From: Allosalinactinospora lopnorensis
GTDB lineage: Bacteria; Actinomycetota; Actinomycetes; Streptosporangiales; Streptosporangiaceae
Length of the DNA stretch: 64,000 nucleotides
Direction of reading: 5' to 3'
NCBI RefSeq assembly: GCF_000981225.1
Contig: NZ_LAJC01000016.1
Location: 27,741-91,740, forward strand
The notes under the pieces were generated by a model. It saw only the letters and a list, made by a program, of their open reading frames with translations, was not told the DNA's origin and ran no database searches. The position numbers and the translations under genes were made by a program. This document shows positions 34,661 to 44,555 of this stretch, piece by piece; position 1 is the stretch's first letter, and each line of letters starts with the position of its first letter.

Positions 34661-35257
34661 TTACTCCTTGAGGTTCAAACGGGCGATGGGCCGACCGCTG
34701 GTGGGGTGGGGGGTGCAGACGAAGCCGGCCTTCTCGTAGATCTGTACGGTACCCGGGTAGATCTCGGCGCTGGGCGCCCGGCCGCCCGCGGTGTCGACGG
34801 GGTACGCCTCCAGGACCCGACCCCCGTTGACCCGGGCGTACTCGACGGCGCCGTCGAGTATCCGCGTCCCCAACCCTTTGCGTCTGCGGCGGGGCGGAAG
34901 CCAGAAGCAGACGACCGACCACACCCCGGGTTCGGCCGGGTCGACAGGACGCAGCGAACGCGAACGGGCGAGCCGGATGAAGTCCTTGCGCGGCGCCACG
35001 GACACCCATCCGCAGGGCTCGGTTCCCTCGTAGGCGAGCAACCCGGGAATGGCACCGTCGAGAGTCAGTCGACGCAGTGTCTCGCGGTTCTCGTTCCCCC
35101 GCTCCGGCTGGGCGCATGAGACGCTCGCGGTGAAATCCTTGGCGCGGCGCCGGTAGAACACGCACCAGCAATGGCCGTAAGCCCCCGTCGGCCCGAACAG
35201 TTTTTCCAGGTCATCCCACCGTTCGGGGGTTGCTGGCTCGATCGAGACGATGGACAT
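34661..35257 (-). CDS. GNAT family N-acetyltransferase
   Basis: 198 residues from ATG 35257, behind AAGGGGG. The acetyl-CoA-binding motif is RRRRKGLGTRILDGAVEYAR (RxxGxG/A type) and the fold end is IYEKAGFVCTPHP. A Cys-rich block GHCWCVFYRRRAKDF near residue 30 is typical of one actinobacterial GNAT subgroup. Substrate unknown. Confidence 0.85.
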   Translation of the reverse strand: MSIVSIEPATPERWDDLEKLFGPTGAYGHCWCVFYRRRAKDFTASVSCAQPERGNENRETLRRLTLDGAIPGLLAYEGTEPCGWVSVAPRKDFIRLARSRSLRPVDPAEPGVWSVVCFWLPPRRRRKGLGTRILDGAVEYARVNGGRVLEAYPVDTAGGRAPSAEIYPGTVQIYEKAGFVCTPHPTSGRPIARLNLKE

Positions 35258-35446
35258 CTGGCCCCCTTGGGACAAGAGCACGGGTCGTGCTCCCGCACAC
35301 TAGCGATTCAGAGCCGGATTCGGCACCTCCCTACTACAGAGGCTTTTCGTCTCGCTCCCGGTTTCCCGGTTCGCCGAAGGGCCGCAACGAGCCGGTCGGC
35401 GGAGACGGGCGGCGCGCCCGCCTCCGCCGGCCGCGAGCCGTGTGTC

Positions 35447-36901
35447 CTATCGCCGGACCGGTTCCTCGCCGGGCTCCCAGCACTGCACACCGCGCAACTC
35501 CGGAAGCCGGTCGCGGGTGAACACCGGGTCGAGCCCCTGCTTGCGCTGGCCGACGTAGTCCTTCAGCAGCAGCGCCACCACCCCGCACAGCGGAGCGATC
35601 GCCAGCAGGTTGACCAGTGCCATGAACCCCATGGCCGTCTCGGCGAGGCTCCACACGATCTCGACCGAGCCGATAGCGCCGAGGAACGCCGCGAGCAGGA
35701 ACACGATCTTGAACCCGGCCAACTTGCGCGGGTCCTCGCTCAGAAAGCCCATGTTGGCTTCGCCGTAGTAGTAGTTGCCCAGCACCGAGCTGAACGCGAG
35801 CAGCAGGAGGACGAAGGTCAGCGCGTGCAGCGCCCACGTGCCGAGCACCCCCTGCAGGGCCTCCTGGGTCAGGACCGGCCCCCGCTCCTCACCGTAGGTC
35901 GGGTTGCTGACCAGGATGATGAACGCGGTGGTGGAGCAGACGATCAGGGTGTCGAAGTAGACGCCCAGGGTCTGCGTCAGGCCCTGCTTGACCGGGTGGG
36001 TCACCGATGCCGTGGCCGCCGCGTTGGGCGCCGAGCCCAAGCCGGCCTCGTTGGAGAACATGCCCCGCCGCACCCCCTCCACGATGACGGTGCCGAGAGC
36101 CGCACCGGCGAACTCCCGCAGCCCGAACGCGCTCTGCACGATCTGGGTGAACACAGCCGGGATCGCGTCCACGTTCAGCGCGACGACGATCAGGCCCATC
36201 ACGATGTAGACCAGCGCCATGAACGGCACCAGGGTCTGCGTGACGTGCGCGATTCTCCGGACCCCGCCGAAGATCACCATGGCGGTCACCGCCACCAGCA
36301 GCAGCCCGACCGCCGGCGCCAGCCAGCCCGGCGCGGTCGCGCCCACGGTCTCCACCGATGCGGTGACGGCACCGGAGATCGTGTTGGCCTGCACCGAGTT
36401 GAACACCAGGCTGAACGTCACGATGATGGTCACGGCGTAGAGCACACCGGCCCAGCGGGCGCCCAACCCGTGCGTCATGTAGTAGGCGGGGCCGCCGCGG
36501 TACCCGGTTCTCTCCCGGGTCTTGTAGATCTGCGCCAGCGTGCACTCGACGAAGCTCGCCGCCCCGACGAGCAGCCCCATGAGCCACATCCACAGCACCG
36601 CGCCGGGGCCGCCCACCGCGATGGCGCCGGCCACGCCGACGATGTTCCCGGTGCCCACGCGTGCGGCGGCGGAGATGGAGAAGGCCTGGAAGGAGGAGAT
36701 CGCCTTCTTGCCGTCCGGAGCCACCCCCGCCGGACTGACAAGCGTCCGGAACATCTCCGGGACCAGGCGTACCTGAACGGCGCCCAACCGCACCGTGAAA
36801 TAGAGGCTCAGGACGGCCAGCAGGGGGATGAGCACCCATTTCCAGAACTCGTCGGTGAAGGCGACGACCAGATCGTTGAGGAGGTCGTTGAATTGTTCCA
36901 C
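35447..36901 (-). CDS. Alanine/glycine:cation symporter (AGCS family)
   Basis: 484 residues from GTG 36901; AAAGGAG lies 11 bp upstream. About eleven membrane helices are visible. The AGCS signatures are ISAAARVGTGNIVGVAGAIA, GGPGAVLWMWL and GMFSNEAGLGSAPNAAATA. It imports alanine or glycine with sodium or protons. A strong hairpin (36936-36967) stands in the leader. The upstream frame to 37204 does not look coding. Confidence 0.92.
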   Translation of the reverse strand: MEQFNDLLNDLVVAFTDEFWKWVLIPLLAVLSLYFTVRLGAVQVRLVPEMFRTLVSPAGVAPDGKKAISSFQAFSISAAARVGTGNIVGVAGAIAVGGPGAVLWMWLMGLLVGAASFVECTLAQIYKTRERTGYRGGPAYYMTHGLGARWAGVLYAVTIIVTFSLVFNSVQANTISGAVTASVETVGATAPGWLAPAVGLLLVAVTAMVIFGGVRRIAHVTQTLVPFMALVYIVMGLIVVALNVDAIPAVFTQIVQSAFGLREFAGAALGTVIVEGVRRGMFSNEAGLGSAPNAAATASVTHPVKQGLTQTLGVYFDTLIVCSTTAFIILVSNPTYGEERGPVLTQEALQGVLGTWALHALTFVLLLLAFSSVLGNYYYGEANMGFLSEDPRKLAGFKIVFLLAAFLGAIGSVEIVWSLAETAMGFMALVNLLAIAPLCGVVALLLKDYVGQRKQGLDPVFTRDRLPELRGVQCWEPGEEPVRR

Positions 36902-36935
36902 TGCCCGTGATGCTCCTTTGCTCCGGGGAAGACAG

Positions 36936-36967
36936 CGGCCACCCTCCTTACCCTCAGAGGGTGGCCG
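36936..36967. promoter_or_regulatory. Hairpin in the leader of the amino acid symporter gene
   Basis: A perfect 11-bp stem (36936-36946 with 36957-36967, loop of 10) about 35 bp before the GTG. It may end the upstream acetyltransferase operon or control the symporter. No glycine riboswitch pattern is seen in 36902-37231. Confidence 0.4.
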
Positions 36968-37231
36968 GACACAGGACAGTGTCACACGTTGCCGGATACC
37001 GACCGTTCTGTGACCGCGGCGGGGGCGACGGCCCCTCGCGACCGTTTCGCCCCGTTCCGGGCGTTCGACAAGGGTGGTGCGCCGCGTCCCGCACACCCCG
37101 GCGTTCGCGGCCGAAGGCCGGTGAGCACCGCGGAGACCGGGCGGCGCCTCTTTCGGAGCGCGCGGTCGGGTCAGCCCGCGGTACCGGGCACCCGGCGACC
37201 GCACTGCGGCTGCCGGCCGTCCTCGCCGTCG

Positions 37232-37531
37232 TCAGTCCACGACCTCGCTGCGCGACTCCGGATCGACGAGGTCGGAGTATTCGGGGTTCCGCCGGATCCA
37301 GGACTTGACGAAGGGGCACACCGGCACCATCCTCAGCCCGCGGTCACTGATGTCGTCCAGCGTTTTCCGCACGAGCCGCCCGCCGTGGCCCAGCCCGCGG
37401 TGCGACGGGGCGACCTCGGCATGAGTGAGGACGATCCCGTCCTCTTCGAGCCGGTAGTTGTTGACGCCGAGGACACCCTCCGCGGTGCGGCCTTCGTAGC
37501 GCTTCCGCTGCGGTACATCGATGACCTTCAT
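37232..37531 (-). CDS. Small GNAT-like N-acetyltransferase (YjdJ type)
   Basis: 99 residues from ATG 37531 with AGAGGAG upstream. The short fold has LTHAEVAPSHRGLGHGGRLV (acetyl-CoA loop) and VPVCPFVKSWIRRNPEY, the typical C-terminal motif of this minimal GNAT group. Its ATG overlaps the stop of the DUF5996 gene (ATGA), so the two are coupled. Role unknown. Confidence 0.88.
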   Translation of the reverse strand: MKVIDVPQRKRYEGRTAEGVLGVNNYRLEEDGIVLTHAEVAPSHRGLGHGGRLVRKTLDDISDRGLRMVPVCPFVKSWIRRNPEYSDLVDPESRSEVVD

Positions 37532-38474
37532 GTCTCCTCTCCCGCCTCGTACAACGGGTCTGTGACCCCCTTTGGGCTTGCGAGTCCGGCGTGGTCCCAG
37601 CCCGAGAGCTCCGCGCCCGCGCGGTAGGCGCTCTCGTAGAAGGCGAGGACCGCGCCCCGCGGATCGGGTTCCGTGCGTACGCGCCCGTAGGGCAGCAGGG
37701 CCAGATGGCCGTGGCCGCTCGGCGCCCACCAGGCCGATGACGGTGTCAGCGGCCGCTCGGTGAGACCGGAGGGCTCGGGCACCGTGTAGGAGTAGAACGC
37801 GGGCTCCGGGACGTTGTCGTCACCGAACCAGAAACCGAAGCTGATCGCCTCCCGCGAGTACGCCTCGCGGATGATCGGGCCCGCGTCGCGCGGCTGGTGC
37901 AGCCGCCGCGCCCCGTACCGGGTCACGGCGATGTCAAAGGTGTGCCAGAAGTGGTGCACCGGACTGGTCTTTCCGGAGAACTCGGCGGCGAACTCCTCCA
38001 GAACCAGGTTGACCTGGCTGAGCACCCGCCAATAGCGGGTCACCGCCTCAGGGTCGTAGGACGCGTGCTCGGTGTCCTCCACGAACGGGCGTTTCGAGTC
38101 GGCCAGGTCGAACGGCGAGGGACGCGGGATCCGGGGGTGAACCCCCAGCCTTCCAGGGTCGCCAGGGTCTCCTGGTAGAACGAGGACACGCTGTGCCCGA
38201 GAAGCGTGAAGGCGGCGGAGCGCCCGTCGATCGTGCGCGCCACCAGGAGATGGTCCACGAAGTCGAAGTCGACTGTGTAGACGGGGCTGCCGTCCGCAAG
38301 CCCCATGGGCCGCGTGGTGACGCCGTTCCCGGTGAGGTGGAACGGTACGTGCCACCAGTGGTTCCGGCGGGGGCTGGAGGCCAACCGGATCTTCCCCACA
38401 ACCTGCAGGAACCGGTGCAGGGTCTGTTTGGTGTCGTCCCACTCCCGCAGCGGGATCGGCGGGAACAGCTCCAT
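37528..38474 (-). pseudogene. DUF5996 family protein, frameshifted
   Basis: From ATG 38474: PPIPLREWDDTKQTLHRFLQ, VGKIRLASSPRRNHWWHVPF and VDFDFVDHLLVART are the DUF5996 opening blocks. The frame is lost at a run of five C (forward 38133-38137); with six C the protein continues FTPRIPRPSPFDLADSKRPF, SPVHHFWHTFDIAVTRYGAR and ends after 315 residues at 37528. A homopolymer slip is the likely cause, by sequencing or mutation. Function of the family is unknown. It is coupled to the downstream GNAT gene. Confidence 0.82.
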
Positions 38475-38609
38475 GGCAGGCCTCCTCCCCGGCGGGCTCC
38501 GGTCCCCGCGGCTCGCCCTCCGCGCGAACGCTCACGGCCCTCTACCCCGTACCGGCCGGGGAAATTCCCGCTTCCGCAACGGGAACGGGCGCGGCCCGGC
38601 GCGCCGCGT

Positions 38610-39352
38610 TCACCCCGCCCCGGGTATCCGGCGGGCGTCGGCGGCGCGCACCAGCACCGCGGCGCGGGTGCCGACACGGACACGCTCCAGTACGCGGATG
38701 CCCTCGGCGAGCCCGATCCTGCGGGCGCGGGCGGTCACGGCGAGAACGGCGTGGTCCGGGAGTACGGCGGACAGGGAGGGCAGCAGCTCCGGAACCCCGG
38801 CCTCGTCCGGGCAGGCACCCGCCAGTGTGTGAGATCCCCGTAGGGGACGTCGGTGAGCACCATGTCGACGGGGTGTTCCGGGGAGACCGGGGCGAACGCG
38901 TCCCCCTCCTGCACGGTGTGCGGCAGGTCGCCGCCGCGCGCACGCAGCCCCGCTGCCAGCCGCCGCGCGGCGTCCGCCCGCTCCAGGAACGACGGTTTGC
39001 CGAACTCCGCGGCGCCCGCGCGCAGCTCGCGCTCGCGCTCGGCCAGTCCCCGCGCGGTCAGCAGGGCGAGGTTGCGGCCGGCGATGCCCACGGCGTCGCC
39101 GGCCACATCGGAAGCGTGGATGCGCGCCAGACGGTCACGGTGCAGGAACCCCAGAACGGCCGCCAGGTGTCCGCCACCGCAGCAGGGGTCCCACAGGACG
39201 ACCCGGTCCCTTCCCAGATGGGCGAGCGCGCGCTGGAACAGTTCGCTGGCCAGCCGCGCGGGAAACCCGGGGAGGCCGGGAACCGACCTGAGGACGTAGC
39301 CGCTCGCCAGATCCGTGTGGTCGGCGCGTTCGACGGCGTAGCGGTAGGCCAT
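38610..39352 (-). pseudogene. AviRa-like rRNA methyltransferase, frameshifted
   Basis: From ATG 39352: MAYRYAVERADHTDLASGYV, then a SAM-binding block LWDPCCGGGHLAAVLGFLHR, HASDVAGDAVGIAGRNLALL and the catalytic DVPYGDLTHW. After LTHW one base is missing in a G run near 38817; with it the protein continues GACPDEAGVPELLPSLSAVL to VLVRAADARRIPGAG (247 residues, stop 38610). The style is that of AviRa, the 23S rRNA guanine methyltransferase that gives orthosomycin (avilamycin) resistance in its producer. The assignment to AviRa is from memory of the family, so resistance itself is unproven. Confidence 0.7.
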
Positions 39353-39438
39353 CTCTCCCTGCCGGTGGTGGCCGGGCCGGACCGGTAAGAACGCCCGGCC
39401 GAAAAGGGGAGTCGCGCCGCAACGGCCCGAGTGTGGAG

Positions 39439-39513
39439 CGGTCCTGACGGGATTTGAACCCGCGGCCTCCACCTTGACAGGGTGGCGAGCACTCCTAGCT
39501 GCTCCACAGGACC
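39439..39513 (-). tRNA. tRNA-Asp (GTC), first copy
   Basis: A full cloverleaf on the minus strand: acceptor GGTCCTG/CAGGACC, anticodon stem CCACC/GGTGG with loop CTGTCAA (anticodon GTC), T-arm GGGTTCAAATCCC. It is 75 nt and identical to the copy at 53906. Confidence 0.95.
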
Positions 39514-39769
39514 TCGGCGTACCCTTCCGGGGAAGGTGCTCCGCGGACAACTGTAGCGGTAATCCGTACCGGTCCGCGCCTTCTCTCCGGCACGTCTCCC
39601 GGGCGGGGAAGGCGCTGCGCCGAGGGCATCGATCCGGGCGCCGGGGTGGCCGCACATCGGCCGCAGGCACCCGCCGGCACACGGGAACGCCCCGCTTCCT
39701 GCCGGCGCGCCCGGGCCTCCCCCTTTCTGCCCCGCCCAGGCGGCGAATTCGGTGTCCGCCATCAGCGCT

Positions 39770-40426
39770 CTAGGGCCGCACCACCCCGTTCTGGTAGGCC
39801 CACACGACGGTCTGCAACCGGTCGCGGGCACCGATCTTGGTCATGGCCCGTCCCAGGTGCGACTTGACCGTGCTCGTCTCGATGAAGAGCTCACGGGCGA
39901 TCTCGGCGTTCGACATGCCCTGGGCGAGCAGGCGCACGATGTCGATCTCACGTGCCGTGAGCAGGTCGAGCGCCTGGGCACCGGCGCTGCGCGGGGGCCT
40001 GCGCCGCGCGAACTCGGTGATCACCCGCCGGGTGATGGCCTGGTCGACCAGGCCGTAGCCGTCGGCCAGCCTGCGCACGGCCTCGACCAGATCGTCGGGG
40101 TCGGTGTCCTTCAGGACGAACCCGCTCGCCCCGGCCTCGAGCGCCCCGAAGACGTACTCGTCGAGATCGAAGGTGGTCACGACGAGGACCGCGGGCGGTG
40201 TACCGGACGCCCGGGCGAGAATCTCGCGGGTCGCGGACAGCCCGTCACCACCGGGCATACGTACGTCCATGCAGATGACATCGGGTTCCAGGCGTCCGGC
40301 GAGCGCGACGGCCGCCGGTCCGTCACCGCACTCGCCGACCACCTCGATGTCGTCCGCGAGTTCGAGGATCACCCGGAAACCCGCCCTGACAACGGACTGG
40401 TCGTCCACGAGGATCACCCTGATCAA
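39770..40426 (-). CDS. NarL/LuxR-type response regulator
   Basis: 218 residues from TTG 40426 (MIRVILVDDQSVVRAGFRVI), behind GGGGAGGAG. The receiver has the Asp in VICMDVRMPG and the Lys in GFVLKDTDP; the C-terminal LuxR helix-turn-helix is LTAREIDIVRLLAQGMSNAE and TVKSHLGRAMTKIGARDR. Its start overlaps the stop of the histidine kinase gene (TTGA), so both form one two-component system. Targets unknown; the next gene upstream of the kinase, a membrane serine hydrolase, is a candidate. Confidence 0.93.
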   Translation of the reverse strand: MIRVILVDDQSVVRAGFRVILELADDIEVVGECGDGPAAVALAGRLEPDVICMDVRMPGGDGLSATREILARASGTPPAVLVVTTFDLDEYVFGALEAGASGFVLKDTDPDDLVEAVRRLADGYGLVDQAITRRVITEFARRRPPRSAGAQALDLLTAREIDIVRLLAQGMSNAEIARELFIETSTVKSHLGRAMTKIGARDRLQTVVWAYQNGVVRP

Positions 40427-41885
40427 TCCGTACTCCTCCCCTTCGTGTCCCCGGTTCCGCCCGTCGAGGTCTCCCGGCTGACCGGAAGCGCCAGCCGGAC
40501 GCGCCACCCGCCCGACGGGATCGGCCCGGCCTCCAGCTCCGCGCCGACCAACTGGGCCCTCTCCCGCATACCGAGCAGTCCCAGCCCGCGCGGGGCCTCC
40601 GCCGACCCCCGCCCTTCGGTGCGGGATCCGGGCCCCGCCCGGTTCTCGACCTCCAGAAGGACCTCCGACTCACGGTGGCGCAGCAGGAGGCGCACCCCCG
40701 CTCCAGCCGCGTGCTCCCGGGCGTGGAGAGCGCCTCTTGGGCCACACGGTAGAAGGTGACGTCGGCGACCGGCGGGAGATCGTACCGTTCGCCGTCTCGC
40801 ACGACGTCGATCGTGGTGCCCAGGTCGCGTTCGGCCGCCACGAGGCGGTCGAGCGCGGCCAGCCCGGGGACGGGCGCTCCCCGCGCCCCCGGATCACCGG
40901 TGTGGTGCAGCCCGTCGCCCGTCGAGGGTGCGTTCTCCCCGGGATCCCGTAGGGCCCCGACGACGAGGCGCAGGCTGCTGAGGGTCTCCCTGCCCTGGGA
41001 CCGGATCCAGGCGGCGGCCTCCCTGGCCGCCCGGTCGTCGCGGCCGATGAGCCGCTCGGCGGCGCCCGCCTGGACGACCATGCCGGACAGGTGGTGTGCC
41101 GCGATATCGTGCAGCTCGCGGGCCATGCGTGCCCGCTCGGCCCTGATGGCGCCCTCGGCCCGGTCCCTCTGCGCCCGGACCGCCTCGGCGGCCCGGATCC
41201 GGACCAGCTCGACGTAGCGCCGCCGGGTCCCGACGTAGGCCCCGACCAGTGCCGCCACCACGTAGGTGAGCACGCTCGATACCAGCAGACCGGCCCCCAC
41301 GACCAGAGGCTCGTCCAGCGGCAAGGGGTCCAGCACCTGAGAGACGGACCTCGGGCGGGGGACCGGGGGGAACAGCAGGCCCGCGACCAGGGTCCCGCAG
41401 ACGCTCTGGACGACCGTGACGGCCACGAGAACCCACGGCAGCCGACGCGCGGAGAGACGAATGCCGCAGGTGTAGGCGGCCACGAACGGCGCGATCCCCT
41501 GGAAGGAGACGTCGGCGGGCAGAACGGCGATGATCACGAGCTGGGCCAGCACCACGGCCGCCAGACACACGACCGGACTCGTCCTCCGCACGCACAGCAC
41601 CAGCGACTGCGCGCAGGCCAGGGCAGTGAGAACGATCGGAGCGGCCGGGGGGAAACCGATCCCCTCCGCCTTCGCCAGGAATCCCAGCATCAGCCAGAGC
41701 AGACCGCCCGAGCCCAGTGCCGCGCACACGGCCAGAAGGCAGTCACGACCGAACTCCCCGCGCAGCCCCAGCCGGTTCAGTCCCTCGTCGGCCCGTGCCG
41801 CGAGACTGGAGGGCAGGGTGCCGACCGCGTCGCGCTCCGGCCCGTCCCGGACGTCCGCGCGGTGGTCGCTCTCCCCGTGGGTCAT
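40423..41885 (-). pseudogene. Histidine kinase (NarX/DesK type), frameshifted
   Basis: From ATG 41885: about five to six membrane helices, then the HisKA_3 box ERARMARELHDIAAHHLSGM with the phospho-His. The frame breaks in the ATPase N box: EALSTPG is read, while one added A near 40721 gives EALSNAREHAAGAGVRLLL. The rest of the ATPase domain follows in the new frame (GLGLLGMRERAQLVGAELEA) to the stop at 40423. Restored length is 487 residues. It would phosphorylate the regulator encoded next. Confidence 0.85.
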
Positions 41886-42000
41886 CTCATCCACCCGGTT
41901 CTTGTGTGTTCGAGTTGTGGGAATGATGCCGGAAACCGCGGGGCCTTCGGCGGGGAGGGCGGCCCCGCCGAAGGCCAACACGCCCGGCCGCCGACGACGC

Positions 42001-44022
42001 TCAGTACGACACGCTCGGGGAGAGCAGGCCGAAGACGGCGGCGAACCATACGACCCCCGCCAGAGCCAGCAGGACGAGCGCGCCGCCGACGTACCTCGTC
42101 CGCCCCGCCCGGCGCCGGACGTCGTCGAACAGGACTACCGCCGCCGGAGCCAACCCGAGGACCCCGACCCACTGCGCCCCCTGGACCGTGCGCAACACCG
42201 CCTCGGGCACGTCCTGGAACCCCATGACCATGGTGATGGCCATCCCCCAGCCGGCGAGAGCGGCCACGGCGCCGGCCACACCGACCCGGGTCAGGACGCG
42301 CGCCACCCGTCCCTCCCGGTCACGGGCCGGAAGCGACAGGCGCCGGCGGACCACCGCGCGGACCGGCCAGGACAGCACGGCGACCGCGAGGACGACGGCG
42401 GAGGCCACGAGCACCGGAAGGGCCAGCGACGCGACGCGTGCGGGCTCGACCCGCAGGAGGGTGAACGCCGAGGCGAAGCCGATCGCCTCCACCCGGTCTC
42501 CGACCACGCGCATCGTGAGGAGACGCTGCCCCCCGACCTCGCGCCAGACCCAGGGCTCGATCTCCTCGTAGACAGTCGGGTGGCCGCTCTCCGGCCCCGG
42601 GTCGACGAGGATCGTCCCGTCCTCGCGGGCAGACACCCGGGTCTGGCCTGCGACCCCCAGGACCGACAGGAAGTTGCTGTGCATCGACCGCGAGCTCTCG
42701 TAGCTGCCCTCGGCCAGCGCGGCGTGCTCCCTCGCCGTCGGTTCGACGGAGGTGTCCCCCTCCGAGGCGGGAAAGTAGCGGTCGGCGAACCCTGACAGGA
42801 CGGCATCGCGCAGCTGGAGGCTGTCGACCGCCTCGTGTCCCCCGCTGTTGAGGGTCACGAAGACCCCCGTACCTTCGTCGGGGTAGATCTGCAGGTGGGA
42901 GTGGAAGTACTGGGTGTCGCCCCCGTGGCCGACGATCCGGCGGCCGTTGCGGTCCTCCTCGAAGAACCCGAGGGTCATGCGCGGCCCCTCCGCGAGGGTG
43001 CCCAGGGTCTCCCCGTCCAAGGCGGGTTCGTGCATCAGCGCGAGCGTCTCCGGCGCGAGCGGGGACTGTTCGGGGTCGAGCTCTCCCAGGTGCGCCAGCA
43101 TGAAGCGCGCCATGTCGGTCGCCGACGACGTCAGCGCGCCCGCCGGAGCGACCCCGACGACCTCGAACGGTCCCGCCGGTTCGGCGTCGGTGGTGTAGCC
43201 GTTCGCGAGCCGCCCCTCCAGCGCCTCCGGAAGGGGCTGCGCGAAGCTGGAGGAGTCCATACCCGCCGGTTCGAGGACGTTCTTCTCGACGTAGTCCTCG
43301 AAGGGCGTTCCGCTTACCCTCTCGACGACGTACCCGGCCAGTGCGTTGCCGTAGTTGGAGTAGGCGGGGACCGTCCCCGGCTCGTAGACCTGCTCCGGAG
43401 GGTTGGTGACTAGGTGCTCGCGCAGGTTCGCCTCGGTGCCCTCGGGTTGGAAGAGCCCTTCGACCCGTTCCTCGAACCCGGGCGTGTGCGTCAGCAGGTG
43501 GCGCAGGGTGACGTCCTCGTCGAACGAGCCGGGCACCGTGAAGTCCAGGTACTCGTTCACGTCGGTGTCGAGCTCCACCTCTCCCTCCTCGACCAGCCGC
43601 ATCACCGCCGTGGCGGTGAGCAGCTTCGACACCGAGCCCACCCGGAAGAGCGTCTCCTCGGGGTCGACCGGCCGGGCCTCGGCCTCGCCCGCCCCGGTGT
43701 CGGAGTAGCCGTAGCCGCGGGCGGTGAGCAGCTCACCGTCATGGACGACGCTCACGGCCGCGCCCGCGATACCCGACCGTTCGAGGGCCGCCGGCACCAG
43801 GCCGTCGAGCCAGGTGTTGACGTCCTCCTCGCTGAGGTCGGCGCTGGCGGGGCTCGGGGTCGGCGGTGCGGGTGCCGTCCCGGACGGGAGGGCACCGCAG
43901 CCGCCGGCCAGCGCGACGACGACTCCGGCGGTGGCGAGCGCCATGAGAGGCGCCCGGGCTCCGCGCCGTGGCCGCGGTCGGCTCACCGGGGCGGCCCCAT
44001 GGGTTTCGTTGACAGCGGTCAC
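42001..44022 (-). CDS. Serine hydrolase lipoprotein with C-terminal membrane helices
   Basis: 673 residues from GTG 44022 (AGGAG at 7 bp). A signal with lipobox LAGGC at about residues 33-37 is followed by a beta-lactamase/DD-peptidase-type domain: SxxK in VGSVSKLLTATAV, YSN in PAYSNYGNALAGYV, HGG in IVGHGGDTQY. After a beta-rich region, three to four membrane helices (LALPVLVASAVVLAVAVLSW and others) make up the last 150 residues. Substrates may be cell-wall peptides or beta-lactam-like compounds. It stands upstream of the two-component genes on the same strand. Confidence 0.85.
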   Translation of the reverse strand: MTAVNETHGAAPVSRPRPRRGARAPLMALATAGVVVALAGGCGALPSGTAPAPPTPSPASADLSEEDVNTWLDGLVPAALERSGIAGAAVSVVHDGELLTARGYGYSDTGAGEAEARPVDPEETLFRVGSVSKLLTATAVMRLVEEGEVELDTDVNEYLDFTVPGSFDEDVTLRHLLTHTPGFEERVEGLFQPEGTEANLREHLVTNPPEQVYEPGTVPAYSNYGNALAGYVVERVSGTPFEDYVEKNVLEPAGMDSSSFAQPLPEALEGRLANGYTTDAEPAGPFEVVGVAPAGALTSSATDMARFMLAHLGELDPEQSPLAPETLALMHEPALDGETLGTLAEGPRMTLGFFEEDRNGRRIVGHGGDTQYFHSHLQIYPDEGTGVFVTLNSGGHEAVDSLQLRDAVLSGFADRYFPASEGDTSVEPTAREHAALAEGSYESSRSMHSNFLSVLGVAGQTRVSAREDGTILVDPGPESGHPTVYEEIEPWVWREVGGQRLLTMRVVGDRVEAIGFASAFTLLRVEPARVASLALPVLVASAVVLAVAVLSWPVRAVVRRRLSLPARDREGRVARVLTRVGVAGAVAALAGWGMAITMVMGFQDVPEAVLRTVQGAQWVGVLGLAPAAVVLFDDVRRRAGRTRYVGGALVLLALAGVVWFAAVFGLLSPSVSY

Positions 44023-44072
44023 GAACACACTCCTGCTCCGTAGGCGCACCGGGCATCCGGACCACCGCGTCC

Positions 44073-44375
44073 GTGTTGCGTCTACCCGGTGCTGTGTGCC
44101 CCAGCGTGCTGGAGAGGGCCGTACGAGGGCATCGGGCACGGGTCGGCATTCGACTTGCGACTTTCGGAGGAGGCGGGGCGGGCTCCGCGACGCCCCTGGC
44201 CCGCCACCTGCGCGCCCGGGACGCGGTGGTGGTCGAGGGCGATCGGCTCCGAGTCCCGGGGCGCCCAATGGATCGGCACAGCGCCGCCGTGCTCAAGCGG
44301 ATCTACGCCAAGTGCCCTGCAGGCGAAGAGGAACGGGCGATGGAGCGGATCTCTGAGGCGCTGCGCCGGAACTGA
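44073..44375 (+). CDS. Small hypothetical protein, uncertain
   Basis: An open frame of 100 codons whose last 55 (RDAVVVEGDRLRVPGRPMDR and KRIYAKCPAGEEERAMERIS) have coding-like codon use, while the first part does not. No ribosome site fits. It may be a degraded gene or chance. It lies just left of the element's left junction. Confidence 0.3.
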   Translation: MLRLPGAVCPSVLERAVRGHRARVGIRLATFGGGGAGSATPLARHLRARDAVVVEGDRLRVPGRPMDRHSAAVLKRIYAKCPAGEEERAMERISEALRRN

Positions 44376-44452
44376 TCCACTCGCCGGAACGTGGCCGCGT
44401 ATTGGCCGCAGGCACCCGCCGACCCCCCCCCGCCGCGAGGCCGACACATGAA

Positions 44453-44492
44453 AAGCGCCCTGCCATCTGCGAAAACAAGTGGCAGGGCGCTT
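44453..44492 (-). terminator. Native terminator of the tRNA operon, separated by the element
   Basis: A 13-bp stem (44453-44465 with 44480-44492) followed on the minus strand by TTTTC. It lies just left of the displaced tRNA-Phe end, so before integration it stood directly behind tRNA-Phe. Confidence 0.7.
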
Positions 44493-44506
44493 CTCATGTC
44501 TTCTCG

Positions 44507-44555
44507 GGTGGGCAGGGGCGGGGTCGAACCGCCGACCTTCCGCTTTTCAGGCGGA
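44507..44555. repeat. attL of the tRNA-Phe element (displaced tRNA 3' part)
   Basis: 49 bp identical to 53805-53853. It covers the 3' part of tRNA-Phe through the anticodon loop (CTTTTCAGG), the usual core for tyrosine integrases. Confidence 0.93.

Noticed and set aside
36902..37231. Glycine riboswitch before the symporter
   Set aside because: No aptamer core motif found; only a simple hairpin.
44507..44555. A second tRNA-Phe gene
   Set aside because: Only the 3' part is present; sequence diverges right after the anticodon stem. It is the attL copy.
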